Shown here one piece after another: positions 1-11,599 of a stretch of DNA of 64,000 bases (positions are counted from its first letter, which is position 1; each line of letters begins with the position of its first letter). The notes under the pieces are model-generated. The model had not been told where the DNA came from, did no database searches, and saw nothing but the letters and a program-made list of their open reading frames with translations. This DNA comes from Physella acuta. Its lineage: Eukaryota; Mollusca; Gastropoda; Physidae. Location of the stretch: contig NW_026731580.1 in assembly GCF_028476545.1 (NCBI RefSeq), positions 62,001 to 126,000 of the forward strand, written 5' to 3'. The translations under genes and the position numbers were made by a program.

Positions 1-37
1 GACAGTTAGAGGGAGGTGTCCTTTGTACTGGCGTCCG

Positions 38-245
38 GTGTTTCTTTCAGACATTTATCTCGGTGGGGGGGGGGGCATTTGAATTTGGATGCGGACACTG
101 GTTGAAGTATATATTATTTTGTAAATTATTCTATTTTCGTTCGGGGGAAAAAAGGAGGTGTTGGGATGCAGTTCTCGTGCTTTAGGGGGCTAGGAATCCC
201 CCACCCCCATCCCATCCCCCAAAGAGATGCCTGATAGAAACTCTG
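38..245. mobile_element. G-tract-rich MITE, copy 1
   Basis: This short element starts with a GTGTTTCTTTCAG end and finishes with the inverted end GCCTGATAGAAACTCT. Between them lie G or C homopolymer blocks and the shared core reading roughly ACACTGGTTGAAGTATATAT followed by TTCGTTCGGGGG. The same core and ends recur about 13 times in the window. It has no coding capacity. Imperfect inverted ends and the 8-bp duplication seen at another copy (37202-37395) suggest a non-autonomous hAT-like DNA transposon. Target duplication is unclear here. Confidence 0.6.
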
Positions 246-329
246 CTGGCGGTACGGGCGAGAATTAAAAAAAAAATTATATAAGCTTTTCTGTTGGCTA
301 ACTGTACAGTAACGACTCTTCTCTTCTTC

Positions 330-600
330 CCCCATCCCCTGCCCGGGGGACCTTGTTTCTCCCCCACCCATGTACCAAAAACCCGGTCCAACTCCATCTG
401 TGTATCAAAAATTTGGTCCTTCCCACACCCTTTTGTACCAGAACCTGGTTCCACCCCCATGGTGTCAGTATTCTGGTTTCCCCATACACTGTACCAAGAA
501 TCTGGACATTCCTTTACTTGTGTAAAAAATTGATTCCACCCGCTTGTGCCAAGATTGTGGTCCACCTACCTCCCCCCCCCCAGTACCTGTACCAAGAACC
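330..600. repeat. Degenerate C-rich minisatellite
   Basis: A loosely repeated unit of about 35-40 bp holds the core TGTACCAAAAACCCGGTCC and its variants (TGTACCAGAACCTGGTTCC, TGTACCAAGAATCTGGAC). Copies are diverged, suggesting an old array. Short reading frames here change frame with the repeat and are not judged genes. The stretch 600-780 holds nothing recognised. Confidence 0.55.
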
Positions 601-780
601 TGCCCCCCCCCCCCTCCCCCTACCTAGGTCGTTACAAAGGTGTACGAGAACGGTACGCTCAAAATGCTGCTATTTTTCTGTGAAACTTGATCATGATGTG
701 TCCCATAGTAGTACTATCTTTTCTTTTAGAGCATTTAAAAGCTTTCTTTAATACATATAGTATTTTAATTCGTAGAAGTA

Positions 781-2634
781 GACCGTGTAGACCAATGCGA
801 CCATAATTCGACCACGGGCTAGCGGATACTTGAATGAGTGACCATAACACGACTACGGTTAGTTGAACGAGTGACCGTAATTGGACTACGAAACGTTGAA
901 TGAATGACCATAACTCGACTACGTTGAACGAATGACAATAACTCGACTACGTTGAATGAGTGACCATAACACGACTACAGTTAGTTGAACCAGTGACCAT
1001 AACACGACTACGGTTAGTTGAATGAGTGACCATAACACGACTACAGTTAGTTGAATGAGTGACCATAACACGACTACAGTTAGTTGAACCAGTGACCATA
1101 ACACGACTACGGTTAGTTGAATGAGTGACCATAACACGACTACAGTTAGTTGAATGAGTGACCATAACACGACTACAGTTAGTTGAATGAGTGACCATAA
1201 CTCGACTACAGTTAGTTGAATGAGCGACCATAACACGACTACAGTTAGTAGAATGAGTGACCATAACACAACTACAGTTAGTTGAATGAGTGACCATAAC
1301 TCGACTACAGTTAGTTGAATGAGTGACCATAACTGGACTACAGTTAGTTGAATGAGCGACCATAACACGACTACAGTTAGTTGAATGAGTGACCATAACA
1401 CGACTACAGTTAGTTGAACGAGTGACCATAACCGGACTACAGTTAGTTGAATGAGTAACCATAACGCGACTACATTGAACGAGTGACCATAACACGACTA
1501 CGTTGAATGAGTGACCATAACACGACTACGGTTAGTTGTATTAGTGACCATAACAAGACTACGTTGAATGAGTGACCATAACACGACTACAGTTAGTTGA
1601 ATGAGTGACCATAACTCGACTACAGTTAGTTGAATGAGTGACCATAACTGGACTACAGTTAGTTGAATGAGCGACCATAACACGACTACAGTTAGTTGAA
1701 TGAGTGACCATAACACGACTACAGTTAGTTGAACGAGTGACCATAACCGGACTACAGTTAGTTGAATGAGTAACCATAACGCGACTACATTGAACGAGTG
1801 ACCATAACACGACTACGTTGAATGAGTGACCATAACACGACTACGGTTAGTTGAATTAGTGACCATAACAAGACTACGTTGAATGAGTGACCATAACACG
1901 ACTACAGTTAGTTGAATGAGTGACCATAACACGACTACGTTGAATGAGTGACCATAACACAACTACAGTTAGTTGAATGAGTGACCATAACTCGACTACA
2001 GTTAGTTGAATGAGTGACCATAACTGGACTACAGTTAGTTGAATGAGCGACCATAACACGACTACAGTTAGTTGAATGAGTGACCATAACACGACTACAG
2101 TTAGTTGAACGAGTGACCATAACCGGACTACAGTTAGTTGAATGAGTAACCATAACGCGACTACATTGAACGAGTGACCATAACACGACTACGTTGAATG
2201 AGTGACCATAACACGACTACGGTTAGTTGAATTAGTGACCATAACAAGACTACGTTGAATGAGTGACCATAACACGACTACAGTTAGTTGAATGAGTGAC
2301 CATAACACGACTACGTTGAATGAGTGACCATAACTGGACTACAGTTAGTTGAATTAGTGACCATAACAAGACTACGTTGAATGAGTGACCATAACACGAC
2401 TACAGTTAGTTGAATGAGTGACCATAACACGACTACAGTTAGTTGAATGAGTGACCATAACACGACTACAGTTAGTTGAACGAGTGACCATAACCGGACT
2501 ACAGTTAGTTGAATGAGTGACCATAACACGACTACAGTTAGTTGAACGAGTGACCATAACGCGACTACAGTTAGTTGAACGAGTGACCACAACACGACTA
2601 CGTTGAACGAGTGACCATAACACGACTACGGGCT
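781..2634. repeat. Minisatellite, 33/28-bp units with higher-order structure
   Basis: The array is built from a 33-bp unit with core TGACCATAACACGACTAC, and a shorter 28-bp version lacking the GTTAG step. Blocks of mixed units repeat as larger modules: the junction CACGACTACGTTGAATGA recurs near 1492, 1807 and 2183, giving higher-order periods of about 315 and 376 bp. Minus-strand reading frames of up to 182 codons are products of the 33-bp (11-codon) periodicity. No function is inferred. Confidence 0.9.
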
Positions 2635-2764
2635 AGCGGTTAACTGGATGACGCGATAATTGGATTGTCAGCTCCTATGGATACAAGGATCAATGGGGTA
2701 GTTACCGCCCCTGCTTTTATAGGTGGATCGATAGAAAGTGGATCAAATAGCCGGCAGTGTTGGG

Positions 2765-2968
2765 CTCTAGGCACGGCAACTAGTGGAGTGTCTAGGCGGC
2801 AACTAGTGGAGTGTCTAGGCGGCAACCAGTGGAGTGTCTAGGCGGCAAGTTTGTGGTGTCGGCAAGTTTGTGGTGACGGCAAGTTTGTTGTGTCGGCAAG
2901 TTAGTGGTGTCGGCAAGTTAGTGGTGTCGGCAAGTTAGTCTAGTCGGCAAGTTTGTGGTAACGGCAAG
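2765..2968. repeat. Minisatellite, about 22-bp then 16-bp units
   Basis: Three copies of a roughly 22-bp unit (GGCAACTAGTGGAGTGTCTA) are followed by about eight copies of a 16-bp unit (GGCAAGTTTGTGGTGTC with variants). Both units begin with GGCAA, so one probably arose from the other by shortening. Confidence 0.75.
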
Positions 2969-3050
2969 GTAAGGTTATGTACTCGGGAAGGTTTCTGCTG
3001 TTACCCGCTATGCTTGTAATTTCTCACCTATTTTTTCCCACAACAATCTT

Positions 3051-3460
3051 TACACAAACTTTAGCACAATCTTTAGCACAATCTTTAACACAATCTTTAG
3101 CACAATCTTTAGCACAATCTTTAGCACAATCTTTAGCACAATCTTTAGCACAATCTTTAGCACAATCTTTAGCACAATCTTTAGCACAATCTTTAGCACA
3201 ATCTTTAGCACAATCTTTAGCACAATCTTTAGCACAATCTTTAGCACAATCTTTAGCACAATCTTTAGCACAATCTTTAGCACAATCTTTAGCACAATCT
3301 TTAGCACAATCTTTAGCACAATCTTTAGCACAATCTTTAGCACAATCTTTTACAAAATCTTTACACAATCTTATCACAATCTTTACTATATATTTACTCA
3401 ATCTTTATACAACCGTTACTAAATATTTAATCAATCTTTAACACAATCTTTATACAATCT
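3051..3460. repeat. 12-bp tandem repeat ACAATCTTTAGC
   Basis: About 25 nearly perfect 12-bp units (ACAATCTTTAGC) are flanked by decayed versions. Because 12 is a multiple of 3, several frames stay open on both strands. On the plus strand this gives an apparent secreted-looking polypeptide from 2977 with a hydrophobic N-terminus and (SLAQ)n, which I do not accept as a gene without transcript evidence. Confidence 0.9.
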
Positions 3461-3894
3461 TTCTCTCTGCCACCACGATCAACATCAAACTCTTAACGTT
3501 AGCCAGATTTCAAACCAAAGTACAAACAACGCAACAATAAAAATCACCTCTTGGAGACAAACTTGACATACCTCACCACGTGACAGGGCTCTTAACGACC
3601 GGAATTACGGTCGTTAATTAATAAATTAATGATGTTTCAGCCTTGGACAGGATCTAAAAATATCTCCTGTCAAGAAATGATGGGGGGGGGGGGTATTTTA
3701 AAAATGATTCTCTTGCTTTAAAGTACAGCAGAGTGCGACGGAAATGACGTATTTACATCAGGACGAACGGGTGCCCTCCCCTGACTCCCCGGTTGTGACG
3801 TCAGCAGTGCATAAAGGTGGTCAGCAGACGAATGGAGGACAAAGTGACGTAATATTTTCCGGGTGAGCAGATCAGAATGTTCTAGATTTGTCAC
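3461..3894. other. No gene seen
   Basis: Unique-looking AT-rich sequence with a G10 run near 3681. No exon, RNA gene or known element was recognised. Confidence 0.5.
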
Positions 3895-4400
3895 AAGTAG
3901 ATATGATATTTCTACGTGATATATTTCTAAGTGATATTTCTCTATGATATTTCTACGTGATATTTCTCTATGAAATTTCTCCATGATATTGCTACGTGAT
4001 ATTTCTTCGTGATATTTCTCCATGATATTTATCCGTGATATTTGTCCGTGATATTTCCCCGTGATATTTCTTCGTGATATTTCGCTATGATGTTTCGCTA
4101 TGATATTTCTACGTTAAATTTCTCAATGATATTTCTCTGTGATATTTCTCTATTATATTTCCCTGTTCAATTGCACAATATATTTCTCCATATTTTCCCC
4201 TCATTCTTCGTGATATTTCTCCATGATTCTCCATATTTCTTCGTATTTCTACATGTTGTTTCTCCATGATTCTTCATGATATTTCTTCATATTTCTTTAT
4301 GATATTCCTATGATATTTCTCCATATTTTTTCATGATATTTTTCCATTATATATCTCCATGATATTTTTCCATGATATTTTTCCATAATATTTCTTTATA
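3895..4400. repeat. Degenerate 12-13-bp repeat of GATATTTCTCCAT type
   Basis: Dozens of imperfect units such as GATATTTCTACGT and GATATTTCTCCAT run through this stretch, with unit length drifting between 10 and 13 bp. High divergence suggests an old array. The stretch 4400-4880 holds nothing recognised. Confidence 0.75.
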
Positions 4401-4879
4401 CTATTTCTTAATTTTTATCTATGATTTATCATCATGATGTTTCCTTTACCAATGTTCTCTTTTCTTTTATCGCATTTAAAATCTCATTATTATAATGTTC
4501 TTATAATACATCTTTTATTTTATACCCACACAACCATCGTACCGGAAACACTTTATCAGAGAGAAGTCTCAATACCGTGACAAAAATGTAATCGGACAAT
4601 ATCAGCTGTAGATTCAGCTTGAACCCCCAAAGGGACGGAACTCTAGTCAAGAAAATAAAAGCAAGGAGCCGTAAACATTTTTCTGACGAAATCGATATGG
4701 TTTACCTCCCGTGTTTGCTTGGTTGAGCAGTGGATCTCAAAAAGTTTGAATTGTCGTTGTGTTACCCACGGCTATCTTTAAGTAACGACGTCATGTTTGA
4801 AGTGAATTGTGAATATTTTTTTTTCTGTTTTTAATCGAGAGTTGCGGAGAAAATAAAGGAGGGCGTGAACGTTTGGAAT

Positions 4880-5285
4880 ATATGGAGTATCATGGTGACT
4901 TTTGGTGACACATGATGCATTATGGTGTCATATGGTGACTGACGATGTCACATGACGACATATGGGGACTGACGATGTCACATGGTGTCATGTGGTGACA
5001 CATGATTAAAATAGTGACACATGGTTAAAAAGGTGACACATTGTTAAAATGGTGACATATGGTTAAAATGGAGACACATTGTAAAAATGGTGACATATGG
5101 TTAAAATGGTGACACATTGTTAAAATGGTGACATATGGTTAAAATGGTGACACATTGTTAAAATGGTGACATATGGTGATACTTTGTGACATATGGTGAG
5201 ACATTGTGCAATATACTGACTGTCAGTTGGTGACACATGATGACTGTCAGTTGGTGACATGGTGACACATGGTGACACACGGTAA
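4880..5285. repeat. Minisatellite of GGTGACACAT / GGTTAAAAT units
   Basis: Units such as ATGGTGACACATTGTTAAA and ATGGTGACATATGGTTAAA alternate, so the effective period is about 38 bp in the middle of the array and shorter at the edges, where only ATGGTGACACATG-type pieces remain. Confidence 0.8.
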
Positions 5286-6441
5286 AAATAGCATCAAACG
5301 TGTTTTGCTGGCAACACTAACCCAACCCTGACTGAAAATCTGACCCTAAACCCCATCAAAAACCCGACCCTTTGACAAAACCCTAAAACCCATTAAAAAA
5401 CCCGACCCTCTAGCGAAACCCTAAACCTTCTAACACCACTACCTTTAGAAAACTGAATCACGTCTCTATTACCCTACCAGATAACATACAAGTCCCGAAT
5501 GTTTTCCCAACTGCAATACTTTTGATTAAGAACTCATAATAGATTTTTTCGCTAGGTATGATGCCAATTTAAGAGAATACTCTCAATGCTTATCACTTTT
5601 ACAGACCGTATTTTCACACAGATAATACGACAAAACAAGCAAGGATTCAGCATTTTTTTTTGCCAATTTTCCAACAAGTTTCGTAAAGAAAGTGCATTAC
5701 GAGACCACATTTTTGACAGACGTTATTATTAAAATAAATTTTTAGCTTTAAACTCACAGGAAGGAAGTGACGCGGTTGTAAATTCAGAAGCCACATTTTT
5801 TTTTTAAATTATGTCGCTTATTCATCGACCCCCAACTCTAATCATTTGCATTTGTTCATTTGTTTTTGTTCGTTTTTTTTCGCTAGTCAGCTTTTTAGTA
5901 TTCCATGCAGATTCAATTTTTATCCGAAAATTCATTTACTTTTATAAAATTCCTGTTTTTTTTTTCTTTTTCTTGTTTTTTTTTACTTGATTTGATGGCC
6001 TCTAAAGTAAAGAACCGACACAAAAATATTAAAGAGCCATGATATATAAATATAAGAACCACTGCATGGCAACTCAGACTCATTTGAAGCTGGTTTTTAC
6101 GTTTCAAATAAATAGATTCAACATAAATATAAGTCTTTGGAAGTATTCCTTTGATGCGTCGTGTATTTGCCCGTCTAGTTGTGGGTGGGCGTAATCGAAT
6201 AGGTTAGATAACATCGATCTGTCTACCCTTAATTTGGTGCCGGCTTACAGTAATGATAGAAATAAGCATGGTGGTCAAATGACTTGTCCAGTTTGTAATT
6301 GATCATTTAAGCGTTTAGACCATTTGAGCTATCGAACACTTTGAGTTATCGTGCGATTTGAGAATTTAGACGATTTAAGCTTTTACAGAATTGACGTTTT
6401 TAGACAATTCAGACAATTTTAACCAAGAATATCCCTTTGCG
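5286..6441. other. No gene; short AACCCTAAAACCC-like stretch
   Basis: From 5310 to 5440 there are several loosely telomere-like ACCCTAAA / ACCCGACCCT pieces, too irregular to call a telomere. The remainder is AT-rich with T-runs. No exon, RNA or element was recognised. Confidence 0.4.
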
Positions 6442-6670
6442 GGGACGGAGTGGCCTAGCGGTAGAGCGCTAGACTGCTTACCCGAGAATAGGCTGTCCCT
6501 GAGTCTACCCAGCTCTGATGAGTACCTTACTCACATTAGGGAAAGTAAAGGCTGCTGGGCATAGTGCTGGCCACACTATCTCTTCATATGCCGAGGTCAC
6601 AGAAACGGGCGAACTCTACTTCATCTGCCCAATAGATCGTTAGGTTTGAAAGGAAACTGCTTACTTTACT
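6442..6670 (+). mobile_element. tRNA-derived SINE, family 1, with intact 13-bp target duplication
   Basis: The element begins with a tRNA-like head (GGGACGGAGTGGCCTAGCGG carrying an A-box-like segment). It continues with the family body (CCCAGCTCTGATGAGTACC, CTTCATATGCCGAGGTCACA, ACTCTACTTCATCTGCCC). It is flanked by the perfect duplication ATATCCCTTTGCG at 6429-6441 and 6671-6683, as expected for LINE-mediated insertion. The B-box region is shortened compared with the copy at 36872. It is non-coding and probably Pol III transcribed when young. Confidence 0.88.
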
Positions 6671-7003
6671 ATATCCCTTTGCGAACACTCATTCAACTAT
6701 TTACAGTAGTTATCAGATGGAGAGGGTTGGGGGGTCAATTGCTGAGAATGAGCGCAGACACATTGGCTAGTACTGTTCTCAGATGGACACCACAGGGCCA
6801 GAGAAAACAAGGACAAGATCAAATGAGAAAGTGTTGAAGGAAATTAGCCTAGTAAGCCAACAGGCAGAGGTTCTAGCAAGAGACAAGACGAAATGGTGCC
6901 CACTTGCTGATGCCTCGTGCGCCCATGAGCTTTGAGAGAAGAAGAAGATGATGATTATGGTGATGGTGACGATGATGACGATGATGATGATGGTGATGGT
7001 TAT

Positions 7004-7150
7004 CTGTGTTTCTTCTCCGGGGGGGGGGGGCACTTGAAATTTTCGGGGGGGGGGGGGGGTAGACTTTCTTCATGGGGGGGGGGCAATCGGACACTGTTAA
7101 AAGTATATATTTTCTATATAAATTTCATTTCGTTCGGGGGGGGGGGCGGT
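7004..7150. mobile_element. G-tract-rich MITE, copy 2 (right end lost)
   Basis: The GTGTTTCTTCTCCGGGG end, a CACTTGAAATTTTCGGGG block and the core GGACACTGTTAAAAGTATAT through TTCATTTCGTTCGGGG are present. The right end is replaced by the (GAT)n tract that follows. The preceding 6940-7003 is an imperfect GAT/GAC repeat. Confidence 0.65.
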
Positions 7151-7155
7151 AAAAT

Positions 7156-7156
<1 letters not shown>

Positions 7157-7243
<87 letters not shown>
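7157..7243. repeat. (GAT)n microsatellite
   Basis: About 29 uninterrupted GAT triplets. The long run of Asp codons in the plus frame comes from the microsatellite and is not a protein feature. Confidence 0.97.
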
Positions 7244-7249
7244 ATATCA

Positions 7250-8957
7250 ATGCAACTGATTAACAATTTTTTTTTTAAATTTCAACACTTAAAATTAGTT
7301 AATACATAACTAAAAACTATGGCACTCCACAAGAACACAAACAATGTGCGTAAAATAGCGTGGAATACTAGTACTTTCTAGGTAACTTTATTTAATCTCA
7401 AAATATTAATAAAGTATCCAATTAAGTCAAATTTGCTGTCACATTACATTGTCATCGTGTTCCAAGTTTAAAAGAAATCGGTCTGGTTGAAGTGATCGAA
7501 ATTTCGCTCGCAAGTTTCGACACATGACGGATGTACGAAGCACTATAGACAAAGCAAGTTTACTGAAATGTCAAAAATATCATTATTGTGTCTGTTAAAA
7601 AAGTAATGGGGGTAACTAAAAATATGTAGCTTCAAAAAAAAATTTAACAGTATAAAATATTTTTTTAAAAAAGAATAAAAATGAAGGGATTGTTCAATTA
7701 TTATATAACTGTGAAACATGATACTTTTAGATTTCTTTACCCCATATATCGTTATGTAAGACGTCATTACAACACCATTGTGTAAAATGATATAACCTTT
7801 TCTTGGGAACTTGCGCACTGCCTCGAAAGTACAAAAAGGAAATTGCATTTTTTTTTTGGCTTTACAAAACCTTTCTAAAAAAAAAGACAAAGTCTATTTT
7901 TAGAACAACTATTTAGCCTCTAACGTAATCGATTCCACAGCCAAGACAATTATTGTCTGGGACAGACAGGACATGTTCCCATAGAAATCTGTCTGACAGA
8001 TATTACGGCCCCTGTTAGTCTCCTCCTGATTATTTCCCTTGGGGTTGGAATAAAACCTCTAAAGTATACAACCTGTTTGTTCAGCCTCGGAGTTTTAAAA
8101 AAAAGCCTCAAGTTAGGTCATAGGCTGGGAGGTCGGGGATTTTTTTTTGGGGGGGGGGGGGGTTATTCAACTTGGAGCTAAAAATAGATGAAAATAGCAA
8201 AAAAGTAGAGTTAGATCTTTTAAAATTTAGAAAACTATTATTGGATTGCTTGTCGTCGCGTCTGGGTGTTTTGTTTTTTCTGTTTTTCAACCCATAGTTG
8301 GATCTAAACACAGATGGACATAATGAAAAGTAGGGTAGTGTTTATTTCGGTCAATGGGAGACGGAAAAAAAGTGATTTATTTCGGTGAATCGTTTATCGA
8401 AGAAATAAACGCTGTGGATTTTTTTTTCGGTCGGTTGTTGAGGAAATAAATTCAGTGCTTATTTCAGTCAATAAGCTGTTGAGAAAATAAATACTGTGTT
8501 TATGGCCTTTACCTATGATGATTATTTCATCCATTCAGTTAAAATTATTAATATTTTCTTTGGTAAAACTCGTTAATATTATTTTCTTAGACTAACCCAG
8601 GTACGAAATATAACACCTTGTCCGAATTCACAACTCCTAACCTTTAACATTAACTCTTTATTTCGGTATAATGCGTATAATTATTACTGCTATTGTAATT
8701 AACCATGGCTTTACCCGCTTTCGAACCCACAATCTTCTTAACAGCTGCCACTCTAACACTCAGAAATAATCTCAAAGTATTGTATTATATAAAATCAGTC
8801 AAGCTTCCGTTCAAAAATTCTAAAAATATGTTTGCCTATAATAGAAGCTAAATATAGATCGCCGTTAACCGAAATAAGTACTCACCAAAAAGTTGGGTAA
8901 TATTTTCCGAACAGAAAACTATTATTGGATTTATGTGTGGTCGCTTGTTGGTCAATG
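7250..8957. other. No gene seen, AT-rich
   Basis: AT-rich sequence with long A/T runs and one G-run near 8150. Between 8330 and 8490 there are a few loose copies of an ATTTCGGTCAAT-like phrase with GAAATAAA. No exon, RNA gene or element was recognised. Confidence 0.45.
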
Positions 8958-9706
8958 CAGGGGCGGAACTACAGTGCCGCCAGACCCCGCAATGCGGGGG
9001 GGCCCACGCCATTTAGGGGCCCAAAGCCGCCCATAATAATTATTATTATAGTTAAAAAAAATAATTTTCTTGCAGTTTTGACTTGATGGTTGTTTTTTTA
9101 AAAAGAATACTATAGCTGCGGTTGGTTTATCTTTATTCTATAGAGACCATACCACACTCTTGTATATTCTTTTTCCCTTTGTTTTTAAACCCTAGTGAAA
9201 GCCGAGTCATCTTTCGTCAACAATCAAACTTATCAAAGATAAGCAAACGTTGAAACCACTTCCATGACTTATTTCCCTTCTTTAAAAAATCAAACAGGGG
9301 TGCTCATAAGCTCCATTTAATAGATTTGTACTAAACAAATTAAAAAGCAAATACCTGTTTTAATTATTATTTTTTTTATAAAGTACTTACTAAACTTACT
9401 AAAGAATGACATTGTATAAAAAGGAAATGTATTTAAAATTAATAATTTAATTACAAAAAAAAATAAACATAATACTAGACACCATTACTTATTCAAAGCT
9501 TTCATATTTTATAATCTTTTGATTGAGAGTGGGTCAGGTGTATTAAACTAGAAATAAGATAAAACTGATTTTCACAAAATACAATAAAGCACTTAGATCT
9601 ACACACATATTTTGACACGATGTAAATTTGTTTTAATTGAAAAAAAAAATATTTTTTTTCACAACTAGAACAGGCCAGCAATAAGTATCATATGTTCGTA
9701 TTTTGT

Positions 9707-9790
<84 letters not shown>

Positions 9791-9847
9791 GGGGGGGCCC
9801 TAAATATTTTTTTGCGGGGTGGCCCTTTTTTTCTAGTTCCGCCACTG
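8958..9847. mobile_element. hAT-like non-autonomous DNA transposon, 890 bp
   Basis: The ends are inverted: CAGGGGCGGAACTA at the left and TAGTTCCGCCACTG at the right. The element is flanked by a perfect 8-bp target duplication GGTCAATG (8950-8957 and 9848-9855), the hAT signature. The interior is AT-rich and shows no transposase I could recognise. A (TA)n tract (9710-9788) lies near the right end, next to a G-run. Confidence 0.88.
9710..9788. repeat. (TA)n microsatellite inside the 8958-9847 transposon
   Basis: About 39 uninterrupted TA units lie just inside the right end of the hAT-like element. Tyr-Ile reading frames across it are meaningless. Confidence 0.97.
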
Positions 9848-9957
9848 GGTCAATGCCATCTACAGTGTCAGTGGGGATGGGGGGTGGGGATGTGTGGCTT
9901 TGTCGTGACTCGAGTTGTCGTCCTTGATTGGTCCGGGGGATTACGTTCCAGGGGCAT

Positions 9958-10015
9958 AAAAAAAAAAAAAAAATAAAAAAAAAAATAAAAAATAAAAAAA
10001 AAAAAAAAAAAAAAA
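9958..10015. repeat. A-rich tract
   Basis: Nearly pure A with single T interruptions over about 58 bp. No SINE or LINE body was recognised directly upstream, so its origin is unknown. The stretch 10016-10435 holds nothing recognised. Confidence 0.8.
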
Positions 10016-10439
10016 TTTATTTATTTTTAAAAACTATTTTACTCAAGGTCGTGGATAGCATTCAGGTATTCTTCCATTTAACTGTACTACATCATTAAAT
10101 GGCCCGTCACCAACCATAAGCGTCTGGGGGAGTTTCTAAAGGGGGTAAACTCTTCTCACACAGGCTTGGTGAACAAGGGGAAGATAATTTGTCATTAAAT
10201 GTAGGACCACCTACATAGTTGTATATTGGTGATGTTTTAGATGTAATTAAAATTTTACTGTATCGGTACCGAACAAGAAGACACCCGAAAGTGCATGTAG
10301 TCATATTTTTAAATTAGCTGATTAGAGTATCGATGCCGCGTTATTTATCACCAGCTAGTGATCTAGATTTAACGTTTGAGGGCGAAAATTTACCATTCCG
10401 TTGGAGAGGGAGGGGGGTGTGCACCAACAAAAAGAGTTC

Positions 10440-11290
10440 AAAGATTTAATCACCACGCCCACAAGGAATCAACTAGATAGGCACGTGACTTTGCTTACCA
10501 ACAACAACCAAAGCTCACTTGATGACATGACCACTACCATCAATAACAAATGAGACATGGACCTCACCACGCCCACAAAGAAAACCAGACTTGCTTGATG
10601 CATGAACCTGACCACACCCACAATGCACAAAAGAGACCTGCTTGACCACGCCCACAAAGAAAACCAGACTTACTTGATGAACAAGCTTCACCCACAGAGA
10701 ACAAACGAGACATCAACTTGACCACGCCCACCAAAAGCAAACTAGATTGACTTGATTAACCACAACCACCGAGAACGATTGAGATCTACTTGAGGAGCCT
10801 GACCACACCCACATAGAACAAACGTGACACGTACATGACTACGCCCACCAAGAACAAACGCGATTTACTTGATGAACCTGATCATGCCCACATAGAACAA
10901 ACATAGCACGTATATAACCCCGCCCACATAGATCACACCACACATCAACTTGACCACGCCCACCAAAAACAAACCAGATTGACTTGATGAACCACGCCCA
11001 CCAAGAAAAAATGAGACATGAACCTAAACACGCCTAACAAGAACAAATGAGACCTACTTGATGAGCATGACCACGCCCACATAGAACAAACGTGACACTT
11101 ACATGACCCCGCCTACATAGGACAAACGTTACAGGAACATGACTACGCCCACCAAGAACATACGCGATTTACTTGATAAACATTACCACGCCCACCAAGA
11201 ATAAACGAAGATATGAACCTGACTTACTTGATGAAAATGATCAAGCCCACATAGAACCAATGAGACATGAGCCTGACCACGCCCACGCGA
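10440..11290. repeat. Minisatellite homologous to the globin exon end and its splice donor
   Basis: Imperfect units of roughly 35-45 bp share the phrase TTGATGAACATGACCACGCC followed by CAC and then AAGAACAAACG or ATAGAACAAACG. On the minus strand this phrase matches the last 23 bases of the globin coding exon at 11296-11552, and the adjoining ACTTAC gives copies of the 5' splice site. The copies near 11045 (1 mismatch), 11170 (2 mismatches) and 11223 (3 mismatches) are closest to the exon. The array fills the start of the intron immediately downstream of that exon. Confidence 0.85.
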
Positions 11291-11295
11291 CTTAC

Positions 11296-11552
11296 TTGAT
11301 GAACATGACCACGCCCACCTTGGCCATGTCCTCCTGCACGAGCCTCCACGTCTCCGTGACCAGCTCCTTCTGGCGGGCCGTGAAGGTGGGCAGCTCCACC
11401 GGGTGCTCCTCGATCGAGGGGGACCGCGGGTCGTCCCCGGTCCCGTTGGTCGTGGCCCCGTTGGTCTGGGGCAGGTACTTCTTCCGGTGGCTCGACTTAT
11501 CGCTGTTGGTGACGCTGTTGATTTTGTCTCGTTTCGACGTCTGGGCTCCCAT
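11296..11552 (-). CDS. Globin X/neuroglobin-like protein, first coding exon (partial gene)
   Basis: The exon encodes 85 residues plus two bases. A low-complexity polar N-terminal extension (about residues 1-54) leads into a globin A-B helix segment: TFTARQKELVTETWRLV and VQEDMAKVGVVMFI, including the helix A Trp. This is the pattern of globin X and neuroglobin-type proteins, heme proteins with hexacoordinate ligands, in contrast to blood haemoglobins. The chosen start gives MGAQTSKR, an N-myristoylation-type sequence (Gly2, Ser6) as in membrane-bound globin X; an in-frame ATG at 11591 is an alternative. The exon ends ATCAA before GTAAGT, leaving phase 2. This matches the conserved globin intron B12.2. 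Heme-binding E and F helices must lie in later exons, which I did not find at lower coordinates. A minisatellite copied from this exon end follows directly. Confidence 0.8.
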
Positions 11553-11564
11553 TGCGCATGCGCG
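11553..11564. promoter_or_regulatory. Perfect palindromic NRF1-type site
   Basis: TGCGCATGCGCG lies directly upstream of the globin start codon, in the only CpG-rich patch of the region. NRF1 sites of this form are typical of TATA-less promoters of metabolic genes in animals. It would be in the 5' UTR or core promoter. Binding is inferred from sequence only. Confidence 0.55.
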
Positions 11565-11599
11565 GAATGAACTGGTTTGATGTTTACGCAAGCAGGAGC

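Noticed and set aside
781-2634. CRISPR array
   Set aside because: Units are contiguous and lack unique spacers; the context is an animal genome. The same applies to the other arrays.
2977-3441. Plus-strand frame with a signal-peptide-like start and (SLAQ)n repeats, 154 codons
   Set aside because: Almost all of it is the 12-bp array, which also leaves minus-strand frames open over the same bases. No splice or family evidence supports translation.
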